From NCBI GenBank assembly GCA_014727835.1, contig WJMT01000070.1, positions 62,001 to 126,000 on the forward strand: 64,000 nucleotides of DNA. Reading direction: 5' to 3'. This stretch comes from Candidatus Aminicenantota bacterium. Its GTDB lineage: Bacteria; Acidobacteriota; Aminicenantia; Aminicenantales; Aminicenantaceae. Positions 46,229 through 54,822 of this stretch are shown one piece after another. Each line of letters starts with the position of its first letter. Position 1 is the stretch's first letter. The position numbers and the translations under genes were made by a program. The notes below the pieces were generated by a model. It was not told where the DNA came from and made no database searches. It saw only the letters and a program-made list of their open reading frames with translations.

Positions 46229-46579
46229 TCACTTTTCAAGAGAATCCGATAGATCCACCAATTGTTCTTTGATTTGAAACAAAACCTTTTTTAGGCGCTC
46301 GGGATTTACAGGTACAGATCCTTTGATTTCAAATTCTTTTTCGATTTTCCTTTTAGCCCCAGCATGCGTTAAACCTTTTTGCTCAATCAGCTCATTGAGT
46401 CTCTTGATGATTTTAAGGTCTTTTTCTCTAAATATCTTTTTTCCAGAACCGGTTTGCCCTGAATTTAAGAAATAAAACTCTTTTTCCCACCTGTTGATCG
46501 TCTTTATATTGAGTTTGGTGAGGGTGGCGACTTCAGAAAGGGAGTAAACGATTTTATCAGATTTTTTGATTTTGTTCAT
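46229..46579 (-). CDS. MerR-type DNA-binding regulator
   Basis: A 116-residue protein with the winged-helix MerR fold: YSLSEVATLTKLNIKTINRWEKEF at residues 12-35 is the recognition helix pair, then IFREKDLKIIKRLNELIEQKGLTHAGAKRKIEKE. It resembles the short HTH-only branch seen next to ihf/tRNA loci, lacking the effector-binding cysteines of metal-sensing MerR proteins. The C-terminus is a helix that probably dimerises. The target is unknown. No ribosome site is evident before the ATG. Confidence 0.88.
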   Translation of the reverse strand: MNKIKKSDKIVYSLSEVATLTKLNIKTINRWEKEFYFLNSGQTGSGKKIFREKDLKIIKRLNELIEQKGLTHAGAKRKIEKEFEIKGSVPVNPERLKKVLFQIKEQLVDLSDSLEK

Positions 46580-46704
46580 TGTTTATAAAAATCTGCCCAC
46601 CGTACATCTAATGTTTTTGTTGAGTCTCTTAATAATCTGTAACATTATCACGGAATGAAAACCAGGTCAATATTTATAGGTTTTTTCCCTGCAAACAAAG
46701 GCAT

Positions 46705-46733
46705 TTGACAATATCCAATGACTGTACAATAAT
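46705..46733 (+). promoter_or_regulatory. Putative promoter for the Spy-like gene
   Basis: Perfect TTGACA (46705-46710), 17-base spacer, AATAAT (46728-46733), 43 bases before the ATG. Confidence 0.5.
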
Positions 46734-46776
46734 AAAATCAGATCATAAAAAACATCATAACTAAAGGAGAGGTGAC

Positions 46777-47469
46777 ATGAAAAAAACTTTCATCATTTCC
46801 TTGTGTGTTATCCTGTTTGTGGCATTCACATCCCTTTATGTGTCAGCCCAGCCCTATTACAGAAATGCCCCTCAAAGAGATGGTCTGTATGAATTGAACC
46901 TGTCAGACCAACAGATTGAAAAAATACAAAAGCTTGATATGCAGCTTGAAAAAGAGATCACCCCAATGTTGTCAGAGATGAGGAGCCTCTTTATCAAATT
47001 GGATGAATATAAAATACAGAGAGAGCCAGATCCACAGAAGATAGATGAACTGTTTGATAAAATCGACCAGATTGAAGACAGTATTAGGCAGAAGGAATCT
47101 CAATTTTATGATAACGTCAGAGATCTATTGACTGATGAACAGAAGGCATTGTTCGACTCATATTACGTCTTTGATGACAATATCCCAAGGCTTGGATATG
47201 GCCGTTATGGATGCGGATGGGGGCCTATGAGATTGAGAAGAGGATGGGGTTTGAATTCGATCCGGCCGGGCAGAGGATTGGGACGCGGTTATTATGGATA
47301 TGGGAGAAACCAGGGATTAAGGACATGGAGGAATCGATATTGGAGACCACGGGACAGCAGATATGACTCTAGAAGGGGATATGGAAGAGGGGGGAGAATG
47401 GGCCGAGGAAGAGGATGGTTTGGAAGATATTATCATTCGAATCTGTACAGAAAGCGCTTTATTTGGTAA
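46777..47469 (+). CDS. Spy/CpxP-like periplasmic protein with RGY-rich tail
   Basis: Signal peptide at residues 1-24 (ISLCVILFVAFTSLYVSAQ). Residues 38-128 are a charged helical hairpin with the LTxxQ-type motif (LSDQQIEKIQKL early, LLTDEQKALFDSYY late), like Spy, CpxP and zinc-sensor ZraP chaperones. From about 138 to 230 the protein turns low-complexity: glycine, arginine, tyrosine and tryptophan-rich (GYGRYGCGWGPM, RGLGRGYYGYGR, GRGWFGRYYHSN). It probably acts as a periplasmic chaperone or metal sensor; the basic tail could bind polyanions or surfaces. AAGGAGAGG precedes the start. Confidence 0.75.
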   Translation: MKKTFIISLCVILFVAFTSLYVSAQPYYRNAPQRDGLYELNLSDQQIEKIQKLDMQLEKEITPMLSEMRSLFIKLDEYKIQREPDPQKIDELFDKIDQIEDSIRQKESQFYDNVRDLLTDEQKALFDSYYVFDDNIPRLGYGRYGCGWGPMRLRRGWGLNSIRPGRGLGRGYYGYGRNQGLRTWRNRYWRPRDSRYDSRRGYGRGGRMGRGRGWFGRYYHSNLYRKRFIW

Positions 47470-47581
47470 TTCATATTTTTTTTATTTGGATTAAAAAAAT
47501 TCTCTTTAACCAGAGTAAGCTTCATGCATTTCTGATTTCATTTTATAACGATTCTGTGAATGAACGGATTGGATAGATGCC

Positions 47582-48892
47582 ATGCCTCAAAAAAACGAGC
47601 TAAAATACACTCCGCTTGCAGAACGCATGAGGCCCAAAGATTTAAATCAATTCCAGGGACAGAAACATCTCATTGGAAAAGAGAAATTATTGACCCAGTT
47701 GATCAAAGCAGACTCTTTGGTTTCATTAATCTTTTGGGGGCCTCCTGGTTCAGGAAAAACAACCCTCGGATATATATTAGCAGAACACTTTGGGCTGCCT
47801 TATCAGTTTTACAGTGCGGTGTTGTCCAGCATTAAAGATGTCAAAAAAGTCATGGCACAAGCTGAGGACCATAAAAAACTTTATGGTCAGCCCACTGTGA
47901 TATTTATAGATGAAATTCATAGGTTCAATAAAGCCCAACAGGCCGCCTTTCTTCCTTATGTTGAAAAAGGAGATATCATTCTGTTTGGTTCCACCACAGA
48001 GAACCCATCTTTTGAAGTCATCGCCCCTCTTTTGTCCAGAACCAAAGTGTTGAAACTCAAACCGCTGCAATCAGATGCCCTGCAAAACATCATTGAGATT
48101 GCGCTGAAAGACAGGGAGAACGGATTGGGAAAAGAACAAATCAAGATATCTAAAGAAGCCAAAAACGGGATCATCAAGTATGCGGACGGAGATGCCAGAA
48201 GAGCCTTGAATACTCTGGAACTTGCAGCCCACCTTTGTCAATTCAGAAAGATCGATTCTGCGGATGTGAAAGAGGCAATGCAGAAAAAAATGCTGTTGTA
48301 TGATAAACAAGGGGAAGAGCATTTCAATCTGATCTCTGCCCTGCATAAAAGTCTGCGAAACAGTGATGTGAACGCCTCTCTCTACTGGTTGGCAAGAATG
48401 ATCGTGGCCGGAGAGGATCCCATGTATATCGCGCGGAGATTGGTCCGGTTTGCGTCTGAAGATATTGGACTCGCTGATAATCAGGCCCTGACCCTTGCAC
48501 TGAATGCCAAAGAATCGTTTGCATTTATCGGATCTCCCGAAGGAGAACTGGCTTTAGCCCAAGCGGTGGTTTATCTCGCATCAGCTCCCAAGAGCAACCG
48601 TGTGTATCAAGCCTATAAGGAAGCTGTGGAAGATGTCAAAACAAAACCTTTTGAAGAGGTTCCATTGCATTTGAGAAATCCAGTCACTTCTTTTATGAAG
48701 AACCAAGGCTATGGCCGAGATTATCAATACGCTCATGATTTCAGTGAATCCACCACCTCTATGGATACCTTGCCTGAAAACCTAAAAAACAGATCATATT
48801 ATAAACCCGGATCTCTAGGATTTGAAAAGGAGATAAAAAAAAGAATGGAATGGTGGAAAAGCCTTAAAAAGAAGATGACAAACAAAGGTTGA
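47582..48892 (+). CDS. rarA: Replication-associated recombination protein RarA (MgsA)
   Basis: A 436-residue AAA+ ATPase: TPLAERMRPKDLNQFQGQKHL at the N-terminus, Walker A GPPGSGKTT near residue 58, Walker B FIDEIHRFNKAQQ near 105, sensor 1 STTENPSFEV, the arginine finger region LLSRTKVLKL, and a C-terminal tetramerisation domain (SALHKSLRNSDVNASLYWLARMI ... GRDYQYAHD). It acts at stalled forks with SSB. Full length for the family. Confidence 0.95.
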   Translation: MPQKNELKYTPLAERMRPKDLNQFQGQKHLIGKEKLLTQLIKADSLVSLIFWGPPGSGKTTLGYILAEHFGLPYQFYSAVLSSIKDVKKVMAQAEDHKKLYGQPTVIFIDEIHRFNKAQQAAFLPYVEKGDIILFGSTTENPSFEVIAPLLSRTKVLKLKPLQSDALQNIIEIALKDRENGLGKEQIKISKEAKNGIIKYADGDARRALNTLELAAHLCQFRKIDSADVKEAMQKKMLLYDKQGEEHFNLISALHKSLRNSDVNASLYWLARMIVAGEDPMYIARRLVRFASEDIGLADNQALTLALNAKESFAFIGSPEGELALAQAVVYLASAPKSNRVYQAYKEAVEDVKTKPFEEVPLHLRNPVTSFMKNQGYGRDYQYAHDFSESTTSMDTLPENLKNRSYYKPGSLGFEKEIKKRMEWWKSLKKKMTNKG

Positions 48893-48905
48893 TTGATCGA
48901 AACGG

Positions 48906-49079
48906 TTATGATTTCTTTTTGTTTTCTTTGATCAGGTAATAGATCTCCCAGCTGAGTTCATCGGCAAGACATCCGATACAGGATTTGTCTGTGGTGGCGA
49001 TTTCTTCATCTTTGATTTTCTCTTTGATCATATTTTTTATCAGTTTTCGGATTTTATACAGCAAGATATAATTGATCAT
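48906..49079 (-). CDS. Small 57-aa protein with CxxC motif
   Basis: A minus-strand ORF beginning MINYILLYKIRKLIKNMIKEK, then DKSCIGCLADELSWEIYYLIK and a lysine-rich end. The first half is an amphipathic basic helix; cysteines 34 and 37 form a CxxC pair. There is an AAGGA about 13 bases and an AAGAG directly upstream of the ATG. I do not recognise a family. The amino-acid pattern looks like a protein, and no larger gene covers this 345-base gap between rarA and the HD gene. The remainder of the gap (49080-49237) holds no other gene that I can see. Confidence 0.5.
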   Translation of the reverse strand: MINYILLYKIRKLIKNMIKEKIKDEEIATTDKSCIGCLADELSWEIYYLIKENKKKS

Positions 49080-49237
49080 CTCTTGATCATTCCTTTTCCC
49101 CTGAAATCATAGCAACTCACTTGAAATAAGTAAAGTGAGTTCAAGAAGCTGTTGACTGTTCTCAACTCCATGCTTTTGTTATAATAAAATACAAATGTCA
49201 AATGATCGACAAACAAGACTTGAGAGGAGGACCCCTT

Positions 49238-49783
49238 ATGAACAGGGAGCAAGCATTGGAATTGGTCCAGCAAAACCTAAAGAATAAAAATCTGATCAAA
49301 CATTCTCTTGCTGTGGAGGCTTGTATGAGAGCTCTGGCTGCAAAGTTTGGTGAAGATGTGGAGAAATGGGGATTGGCTGGGATCCTGCATGATATTGATT
49401 ATGAGTTAACTGCGGAATCTCCAGAGAACCACGGAGTGGAATCCATGAAAATCCTGGAAGAGTATGATATTGATCCGGATATACTCCATTCCATCCAGGC
49501 TCATGCTGAAAGGGCCGAATGCAGCTCAAAAATGGACTGGGCTATTTATTCTGTCGATCCTTTAACTGGATTCATTGTGGCGGCCACTCTTATGCACCCA
49601 AGTAAAAAAATAAAACAAGTGGATTTGGGCTTTTTAAAGAGAAGGTACAAGGAAAAAAGTTTTGCAAGGGGCGCAAAGAGAGGGGTGATTGAGAAAATCA
49701 AAGAGACCGGACTTGAATTAGAGGAATTTATGGATTTGAGCTTAAAAGCCATGCAGAATATTGACCGTGAATTGGGGCTCTAA
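49238..49783 (+). CDS. HD domain phosphohydrolase-like protein
   Basis: A 181-residue protein: LIKHSLAVEACMRAL supplies the first histidine, GLAGILHDIDYE the HD pair, and HGVESMKIL and SIQAHAERAECSS further histidines of the metal site. This HDIG-type layout indicates a metal-dependent phosphohydrolase, often on nucleotides; the substrate is unknown. ATG 49238 follows GAGGAGGA by about seven bases and replaces an upstream in-frame start without a site. It ends 10 bases before the MobB-like gene, whose ribosome site overlaps its stop, so it belongs to the tungsten-enzyme block. Confidence 0.85.
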   Translation: MNREQALELVQQNLKNKNLIKHSLAVEACMRALAAKFGEDVEKWGLAGILHDIDYELTAESPENHGVESMKILEEYDIDPDILHSIQAHAERAECSSKMDWAIYSVDPLTGFIVAATLMHPSKKIKQVDLGFLKRRYKEKSFARGAKRGVIEKIKETGLELEEFMDLSLKAMQNIDRELGL

Positions 49784-49793
49784 GGAGATTTCA

Positions 49794-50591
49794 TTGAAAT
49801 TGATCGTGTTCGCTGGAAGATCCGATACAGGCAAAACAACTCTTCTTCAAAAAGTCATCCGCGAATTAAAAAAAAGAGATTATTCAGTCGGGGTCATAAA
49901 GTGGTGTTCTCAAGGCTTTTCTTTGGACAAAAAAGGGACAGACTCTTGGCTTCTGAGTGAAGCGGGTGCGGATTCAGTAGCTCTGACATCTCAAGACAAA
50001 TCTGCGGTCATGATAAACCATGCTTCCAAGCCCGGGATCAAGGACACGGCCCTGCGCTATTTTAAAGACATGGATATTGTCATCTCAGAGGGAGGAAGGC
50101 GGGAAACTCAACTCAAAAAGATCGAAATGCTCAGAAAAGGAGTGCATGAGAGTCCAGAAATCCCGGCTCAAGAACTCATGGGAATTATCGCTGATTTTGA
50201 TGTTCCGGGTCACTCACCTGTTTTGAAACCGGATCAAATCAAAAAAATAGCTGACCTTATAGAGGCGCGATTAAAGGAGGATGAATTCCGGGTGAGTTTG
50301 GAGGTCAATGACAAGGCGATTGGATTGAATGATTTTTTGCAAAAAGAATTTGTTCAGGTGTTGAGAGCTGTTCTCAGCCCTTTGCACGGAGTGGACAAAT
50401 ATCCCCAAGAAATTGACTTGAAAATCCAAGATGAGAATCAGATTTATTTGAAAATCAATCAAAAAAGAGTGGGATTGAACCGATTTTTAAGGCGATTTAT
50501 ATGCCACATGATTTTTGGCATGACACGGACATTAAAAGAGGTCCCGATCGACCCAGAAAAATTGGCCTTATCTGTTAAACAGGAAGTTTGA
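49794..50591 (+). CDS. MobB-like GTPase with duplicated C-terminal repeat
   Basis: A 265-residue protein. Residues 1-160 match the MobB/MGD-biosynthesis fold: Walker A GRSDTGKTT at 8-16, switch-like KWCSQGFSLDKKGTDSWLLSEAGAD, and DIVISEGGRRE at 94-104. MobB proteins bind GTP and help make or deliver the pterin dinucleotide cofactor. Residues 167-200 and 217-250 are two ungapped 34-residue repeats sharing N-x-K-x3-GLN-x-FL (10 identical positions). TTG 49794, six bases after AAGGAG (which overlaps the previous stop), is the likely start. The neighbouring AOR suggests a role in tungstopterin insertion. Confidence 0.8.
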   Translation: MKLIVFAGRSDTGKTTLLQKVIRELKKRDYSVGVIKWCSQGFSLDKKGTDSWLLSEAGADSVALTSQDKSAVMINHASKPGIKDTALRYFKDMDIVISEGGRRETQLKKIEMLRKGVHESPEIPAQELMGIIADFDVPGHSPVLKPDQIKKIADLIEARLKEDEFRVSLEVNDKAIGLNDFLQKEFVQVLRAVLSPLHGVDKYPQEIDLKIQDENQIYLKINQKRVGLNRFLRRFICHMIFGMTRTLKEVPIDPEKLALSVKQEV

Positions 50592-50602
50592 AAATTTCGT
50601 CA

Positions 50603-50631
50603 TTGATAATCACGCTTGAATTCTATAAATT
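50603..50631 (+). promoter_or_regulatory. Putative promoter for the AOR gene
   Basis: TTGATA (50603-50608), 17-base spacer, TAAATT (50626-50631), 42 bases before the ATG. It may give the AOR and MoaD-like genes their own transcript. Confidence 0.35.
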
Positions 50632-50672
50632 ATATATGAAACAAGAATGACAACAAAAAAGGAGATGCGTTC

Positions 50673-52829
50673 ATGGACAACCAACTAAGCCCAAGTCAAC
50701 TCAGACTTATACAAGAATATTCATATGAAAAGGGAGAAATCAATAGAGGTTATAACAACCGGACTCTGTATGTGGACATCGGAAAAAACGAATTTAAAGA
50801 AAGACCTGTTTCCGATGAGATGAAGGAAAAATTCATCGGGGGAAAAGGATTTGGGTTGAGGCTTCTCTGGAACGGGACCAAACCGGATACAAAATGGGAT
50901 GATCCTGAAAATGAGATCGTGATTTCTCCGGGACCCATTGCTGGAATCACTCAATATTCCGGAACTGGAAAGTCTTTGGTGGTCTCCATCTCTCCCACTA
51001 CTGACTTGGTGATTGACAGTAATGTGGGCGGATATTTCGGTCCATATCTGAAATTCGCTGGATTTGATGCCCTTGAGATCCAGGGCAAATCAGACAAAGA
51101 GATTCTAGTTTTCATTGATGGGACCGAAAACAAGATCAAAATACAGGAAGCTCCTGAAGAACCTAAAGACTCTCATGAATTAGTGGAGTTTCTTACGGAA
51201 ATGTATGCGGATGATGAAAAAGACAAGAAAAACGTTTCTATAGTCAGCTCGGGCCAAGCTGCTGAGCACACTTTGATCGGGATGCTCAACTTCAGCTGGT
51301 ATGATGTGAGAAGAAAAGTATGCCGGGTCAAGCAAGCAGGAAGAGGAGGCATTGGAACGGTTTTCAGGAATAAAAATATCAAAGCCCTTGTGGTCAAGAT
51401 CGACAAAGTCTCTCCCAATGCTAATCAAGTGGCTGATCTGAAGCCCATAATGGAAAGAGGGAAGAGGTTCACCAAAGAAATCAGAGAGCTGGATGATGAA
51501 CAAAACAGGATGAGAAAAGTCGGGACTTCTCATCTTATGGAAATCATGAATGAATATGACCTTCTTCCTGTTCATAATTTTCAGTATGGTTCTCATAAAG
51601 ATGCTTCCAACGTGGATTCCAAATCTTTTCAGCAGCGTTTTACCCAGGGAATGCCGGATGGGTGTTGGTTGGGCTGTATGATGTCCTGCTGCAAGACAGT
51701 GGAAGGATTTGAATTAAAGACGGGTCCTTATAAAGGACAAAAAGTGGATGTGGAAGGGCCTGAATATGAAACAGCAGCCGGAGTGGGGTCTAACTGTGGA
51801 ATCTTTGATGTGGATTCCATCTTGGAGATCAATTTTTATTGTGACACCTATGGAATCGACACGATATCTTATGGGACGTCGGTTGCCTTTGCAATGGAAT
51901 GCTATGAAAAGGGAATCATCGATGATCAGGTCACCGGCGGGATCAAACTCAATTTTGGAAATGCCCGAGCCTCTTTGAAGCTGCTCCACCAAATGGCCAA
52001 AGGAAAAGGATTTGGAGTTGTGGTGGGACAGGGAGTGAGAAAGATGAAAGAAAAATTTATCCGCGACTATGATGCAGACCCAGAGCTGCTGCAGGACATG
52101 GGCATGGAGAACAAAGGACTGGAATATTCTCAGTATGTCTCTAAAGAATCCCTTGCTCAGCAAGGAGGGTATGCCATGACCAACAAGGGGCCTCAACATG
52201 ATGAAGCCTGGGTTATCTTTATGGATATGGTTAACAACCAAATCCCTACCTTTGAGGACAAAGCCGAAGCTCTCCATTATTTTCCTATGTTTCGCACCTG
52301 GTTTGGCCTGATGGGACTTTGTAAACTTCCTTGGAATGATGTGGAGCCGGTAGGGAATGAGGAAACAGAGGAACCGGAAAAAGTTCCGGAGCATGTGGAT
52401 AATTATGTCACGATCTTCAATGCTGTGACAGGTAAGAATATCAACAAATATGAACTGATCAAACAATCCGAGAGAGTTTACAATTTTCAGAGAATTTTTA
52501 ATATTCGAAGAGGTAAAGGAAAAAGGGCGCATGATGCCCAGCCCTATAGAGCGGCAGGACCTGTGACTGAAGAGGAATACAAGTCAAGAGAGAAGCGCTA
52601 CGATGAGCAGCTCAAAAAGGTTCTTGACATTGATCCTCAGGAAAAAAGCATCCCAGAGAAAGTCAAACTGTTGAAAAAGTACCGTGAAGACCGTTATGAG
52701 AAGCTGTTGGATGCTGTATATGAACGAAGAGGTTGGACCAGGCAGGGGATTCCAAAGATCGAACATCTGAAGGACCTGGGCATGGATCTCCCTGAACTCA
52801 TAGAAACTGTGAAACCTCACTTGGATTGA
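50673..52829 (+). CDS. Tungsten-type aldehyde:ferredoxin oxidoreductase (AOR family)
   Basis: A 718-residue protein, longer than the usual 600-625. The N-terminal pterin-binding domain begins at about residue 30 (TLYVDIGKNEF ... FIGGKGFGLRLLW), followed by PGPIAGITQYSGTGK and the AGRGGIGTVFRNKNIKALVV loop. EGPEYET (361-367) and DTYGIDTISYG (391-401) are family pterin/tungsten-site motifs. Iron-sulfur ligands would be C331, C335, C339 (or C340) and C550 in GLMGLC; spacing C-x3-C-x3-C differs from the textbook C-x2-C-x3-C. It has a 30-residue N-extension and a charged C-extension of about 100 residues. It likely oxidises aldehydes (or reduces acids) with ferredoxin in the cytosol. Confidence 0.9.
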   Translation: MDNQLSPSQLRLIQEYSYEKGEINRGYNNRTLYVDIGKNEFKERPVSDEMKEKFIGGKGFGLRLLWNGTKPDTKWDDPENEIVISPGPIAGITQYSGTGKSLVVSISPTTDLVIDSNVGGYFGPYLKFAGFDALEIQGKSDKEILVFIDGTENKIKIQEAPEEPKDSHELVEFLTEMYADDEKDKKNVSIVSSGQAAEHTLIGMLNFSWYDVRRKVCRVKQAGRGGIGTVFRNKNIKALVVKIDKVSPNANQVADLKPIMERGKRFTKEIRELDDEQNRMRKVGTSHLMEIMNEYDLLPVHNFQYGSHKDASNVDSKSFQQRFTQGMPDGCWLGCMMSCCKTVEGFELKTGPYKGQKVDVEGPEYETAAGVGSNCGIFDVDSILEINFYCDTYGIDTISYGTSVAFAMECYEKGIIDDQVTGGIKLNFGNARASLKLLHQMAKGKGFGVVVGQGVRKMKEKFIRDYDADPELLQDMGMENKGLEYSQYVSKESLAQQGGYAMTNKGPQHDEAWVIFMDMVNNQIPTFEDKAEALHYFPMFRTWFGLMGLCKLPWNDVEPVGNEETEEPEKVPEHVDNYVTIFNAVTGKNINKYELIKQSERVYNFQRIFNIRRGKGKRAHDAQPYRAAGPVTEEEYKSREKRYDEQLKKVLDIDPQEKSIPEKVKLLKKYREDRYEKLLDAVYERRGWTRQGIPKIEHLKDLGMDLPELIETVKPHLD

Positions 52830-52856
52830 TTTATTCAAAAATTATCTGTCTGAAAA

Positions 52857-53081
52857 ATGGAGACTCAACAAACAGAAAAAAACACCATCACAGTCAATAA
52901 CCGGACGATTGAATGGGAAGAGAACATGACAGTCCGCCGTGTTCTGGAAGTGATGAACTATACCTTTAAAATGCTGGTGGTCAAAGTCAACGGCCGATTA
53001 GTGAAAAGAAAAGATTATGATCATGCCCTTGTTCCCAAGGATGCAGACGTCAAGGTGCTGCATCTTGTAGCTGGCGGTTGA
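52857..53081 (+). CDS. MoaD/ThiS-like sulfur carrier
   Basis: A 74-residue beta-grasp protein ending LHLVAGG; the terminal glycine pair is the site adenylated and thiocarboxylated for sulfur transfer. The body (ITVNNRTIEWEENMTVRRVLEVMNY ... VKVNGRLVKRKDYD) matches ThiS/MoaD length and strand order. Located 27 bases after the AOR gene, it probably supplies dithiolene sulfur for the tungstopterin of that enzyme rather than thiazole; no thi genes are near. It is convergent with the aldehyde dehydrogenase gene, six bases apart. Confidence 0.88.
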   Translation: METQQTEKNTITVNNRTIEWEENMTVRRVLEVMNYTFKMLVVKVNGRLVKRKDYDHALVPKDADVKVLHLVAGG

Positions 53082-53087
53082 TGTCAA

Positions 53088-54671
53088 TCAGATATCTTCC
53101 TGTGTCCAGTTCGCGTCAATAAAGCGCCACATTTTTCCAGAAGGATTCTTATCCTTGAGTTCAAGGGGAAGAGAGTCCTGGCTCACATGATCATAGCAGT
53201 GAAGGGCTGCGAATCGTTTTATAGAGGAGGGAATACCTACAGATGTGAATCCCGGATGCCCGGATGCAGGATAAGGTCCTCCGTGGTTCATGGATGCTGT
53301 GACCGCAACACCAGTGGGCATTTTGTTATTGAGCAAGCGTCCCACTTTTGGACGAAGCACCGATTCCAATTCCTCATATAAATGGTCATCTCTATCCGTA
53401 TTTTTGGTGTAAAATGTGCCGGTGAGATTGCCTTCTAATGAGGAGAGGACTTTCCGTGTTTCCTCACTATCTTGAGTGAGAACAACAAGAGAGCAAGTCC
53501 CGAAAGCTTCTGTTTGGAGGGCAGAGGAGTTTTTAAGGAAATCTTTTCCGGAAATAGATAAAAGAGTATAGGCGAATTTGTATCCTTGGTCTTCCCATTC
53601 CTCTCCGCCGGTGATGAGTTCAGCGCCATTGTTTATCAATTTTTTTACAGAAACTTTCAGCTCTTCCAATACCTGTTCTCCTAAGAGATATCCATTGGGT
53701 TCCTGATCAAAAAGATTTTTCAAAGAGTTGAGGAAGAGAGATTGTTTTTTATTTTTCATGAGGATCACCAGGCCTGGATTGGTACAAAACTGTCCCATAC
53801 CCAGAGTGCAGGACTCAAACAATTCTTTAGAGATTTGGTGAGGCCGTTCTTCAACGGCCCCGGGAAAAAGGATCACCGGATTGACACTGGAAAGTTCGAG
53901 GTAGATAAGATTACCGGCTTGTTCCGCTTGTTTTTTAAGTTGAAGCCCGGCCTTCCTGTTTCCAGTGAACGCTGTGGCAGAGACCCATGGGTGAGAGACC
54001 AGTCTGAACCCGTCTTCAGAGTTGAAATGGTAAAGAAGTTGCACTGTTGAAAGGGGAAGGCCCGCTTTCTGCACTGCGTCCAGAGCCGCCTCAGCAAAAA
54101 GCCGGGTGGTTCCCGGATGTCCTGGATTTGCTTTGGCAATGGCAGGATTGCCCGCAGCAATGGCAGCTGCAAAATCACCTCCAGAGACAGAGTTGAAGGC
54201 AAGAGGAAAATTATTGGGGCCAAATAAGATAACAGGGCCTCCTAAAGGGGCGTATTTGGACCGGATATTTAATTTGGTGTCAATGATGGGATGACACCAT
54301 GAGCCATCTATGACAGCTTCTGCAGTTTGTCGGAGTTGATCCACGGTTCTGGGAAGCTCAATGTTCATAAGTCTTGGTTTTTCGGGGAGTCCAGTTTCTC
54401 TGGCAGCTTTTTTCACAATTGAGCTTTGATTTTCAAGGATGTTTTTTGCATAGATTTCAAGGAATCTTCCGATCTGGTTTTTATTCATTGAGCGGAGCTC
54501 TTTAGCTGCCTTCAGAGATGACTTTATAGCTGTTTCAATATCTTTGAAGCTGGAGACAGGGAAGGTCTCTGGAATAAAGGTTTTTGAGGATGGATCCATT
54601 GCCTGGAATTCACCAATAGGACTTTTTGGTGCCTGCCACGTGCCATTGATAAGAACGGGCGATAGCGCCAT
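53088..54671 (-). CDS. Aldehyde dehydrogenase, alpha-ketoglutarate-semialdehyde type
   Basis: A 527-residue NAD(P)-dependent dehydrogenase: N-terminal MALSPVLINGTWQAP, cofactor segment GPNNFPLAFNSVSGGDFAAAIAAGNPAIAKANPGHPGT, glutamate in LELSSVNPV, catalytic cysteine in MGQFCTNPG, and the HPGFTSVGIPSSIKRF end seen in the branch including ketoglutaric semialdehyde and 2,5-dioxovalerate dehydrogenases. The precise substrate is uncertain. The ATG at 54671 follows AAGGAGG by six bases; upstream in-frame ATGs were rejected for lacking this. Aldehyde metabolism is shared with the adjacent AOR, but the genes are convergent. Confidence 0.85.
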   Translation of the reverse strand: MALSPVLINGTWQAPKSPIGEFQAMDPSSKTFIPETFPVSSFKDIETAIKSSLKAAKELRSMNKNQIGRFLEIYAKNILENQSSIVKKAARETGLPEKPRLMNIELPRTVDQLRQTAEAVIDGSWCHPIIDTKLNIRSKYAPLGGPVILFGPNNFPLAFNSVSGGDFAAAIAAGNPAIAKANPGHPGTTRLFAEAALDAVQKAGLPLSTVQLLYHFNSEDGFRLVSHPWVSATAFTGNRKAGLQLKKQAEQAGNLIYLELSSVNPVILFPGAVEERPHQISKELFESCTLGMGQFCTNPGLVILMKNKKQSLFLNSLKNLFDQEPNGYLLGEQVLEELKVSVKKLINNGAELITGGEEWEDQGYKFAYTLLSISGKDFLKNSSALQTEAFGTCSLVVLTQDSEETRKVLSSLEGNLTGTFYTKNTDRDDHLYEELESVLRPKVGRLLNNKMPTGVAVTASMNHGGPYPASGHPGFTSVGIPSSIKRFAALHCYDHVSQDSLPLELKDKNPSGKMWRFIDANWTQEDI

Positions 54672-54822
54672 GAGGACCTCCTTTTTGATCAGATCATCAT
54701 TTATTATTATCATGTTTCAAGGAAAACGCAAATTTGATATCCAGGCTAAAAGAGAAAAATCCCTGAAAACAATCCATGATCATACTATAATAAGATACAA
54801 ACAAATTTTAGGAGCCGGATAA

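Noticed and set aside
51714-52532. 272-aa antisense ORF inside the AOR gene
   Set aside because: Opposite strand of a gene with clear family motifs; composition lacks domain character.
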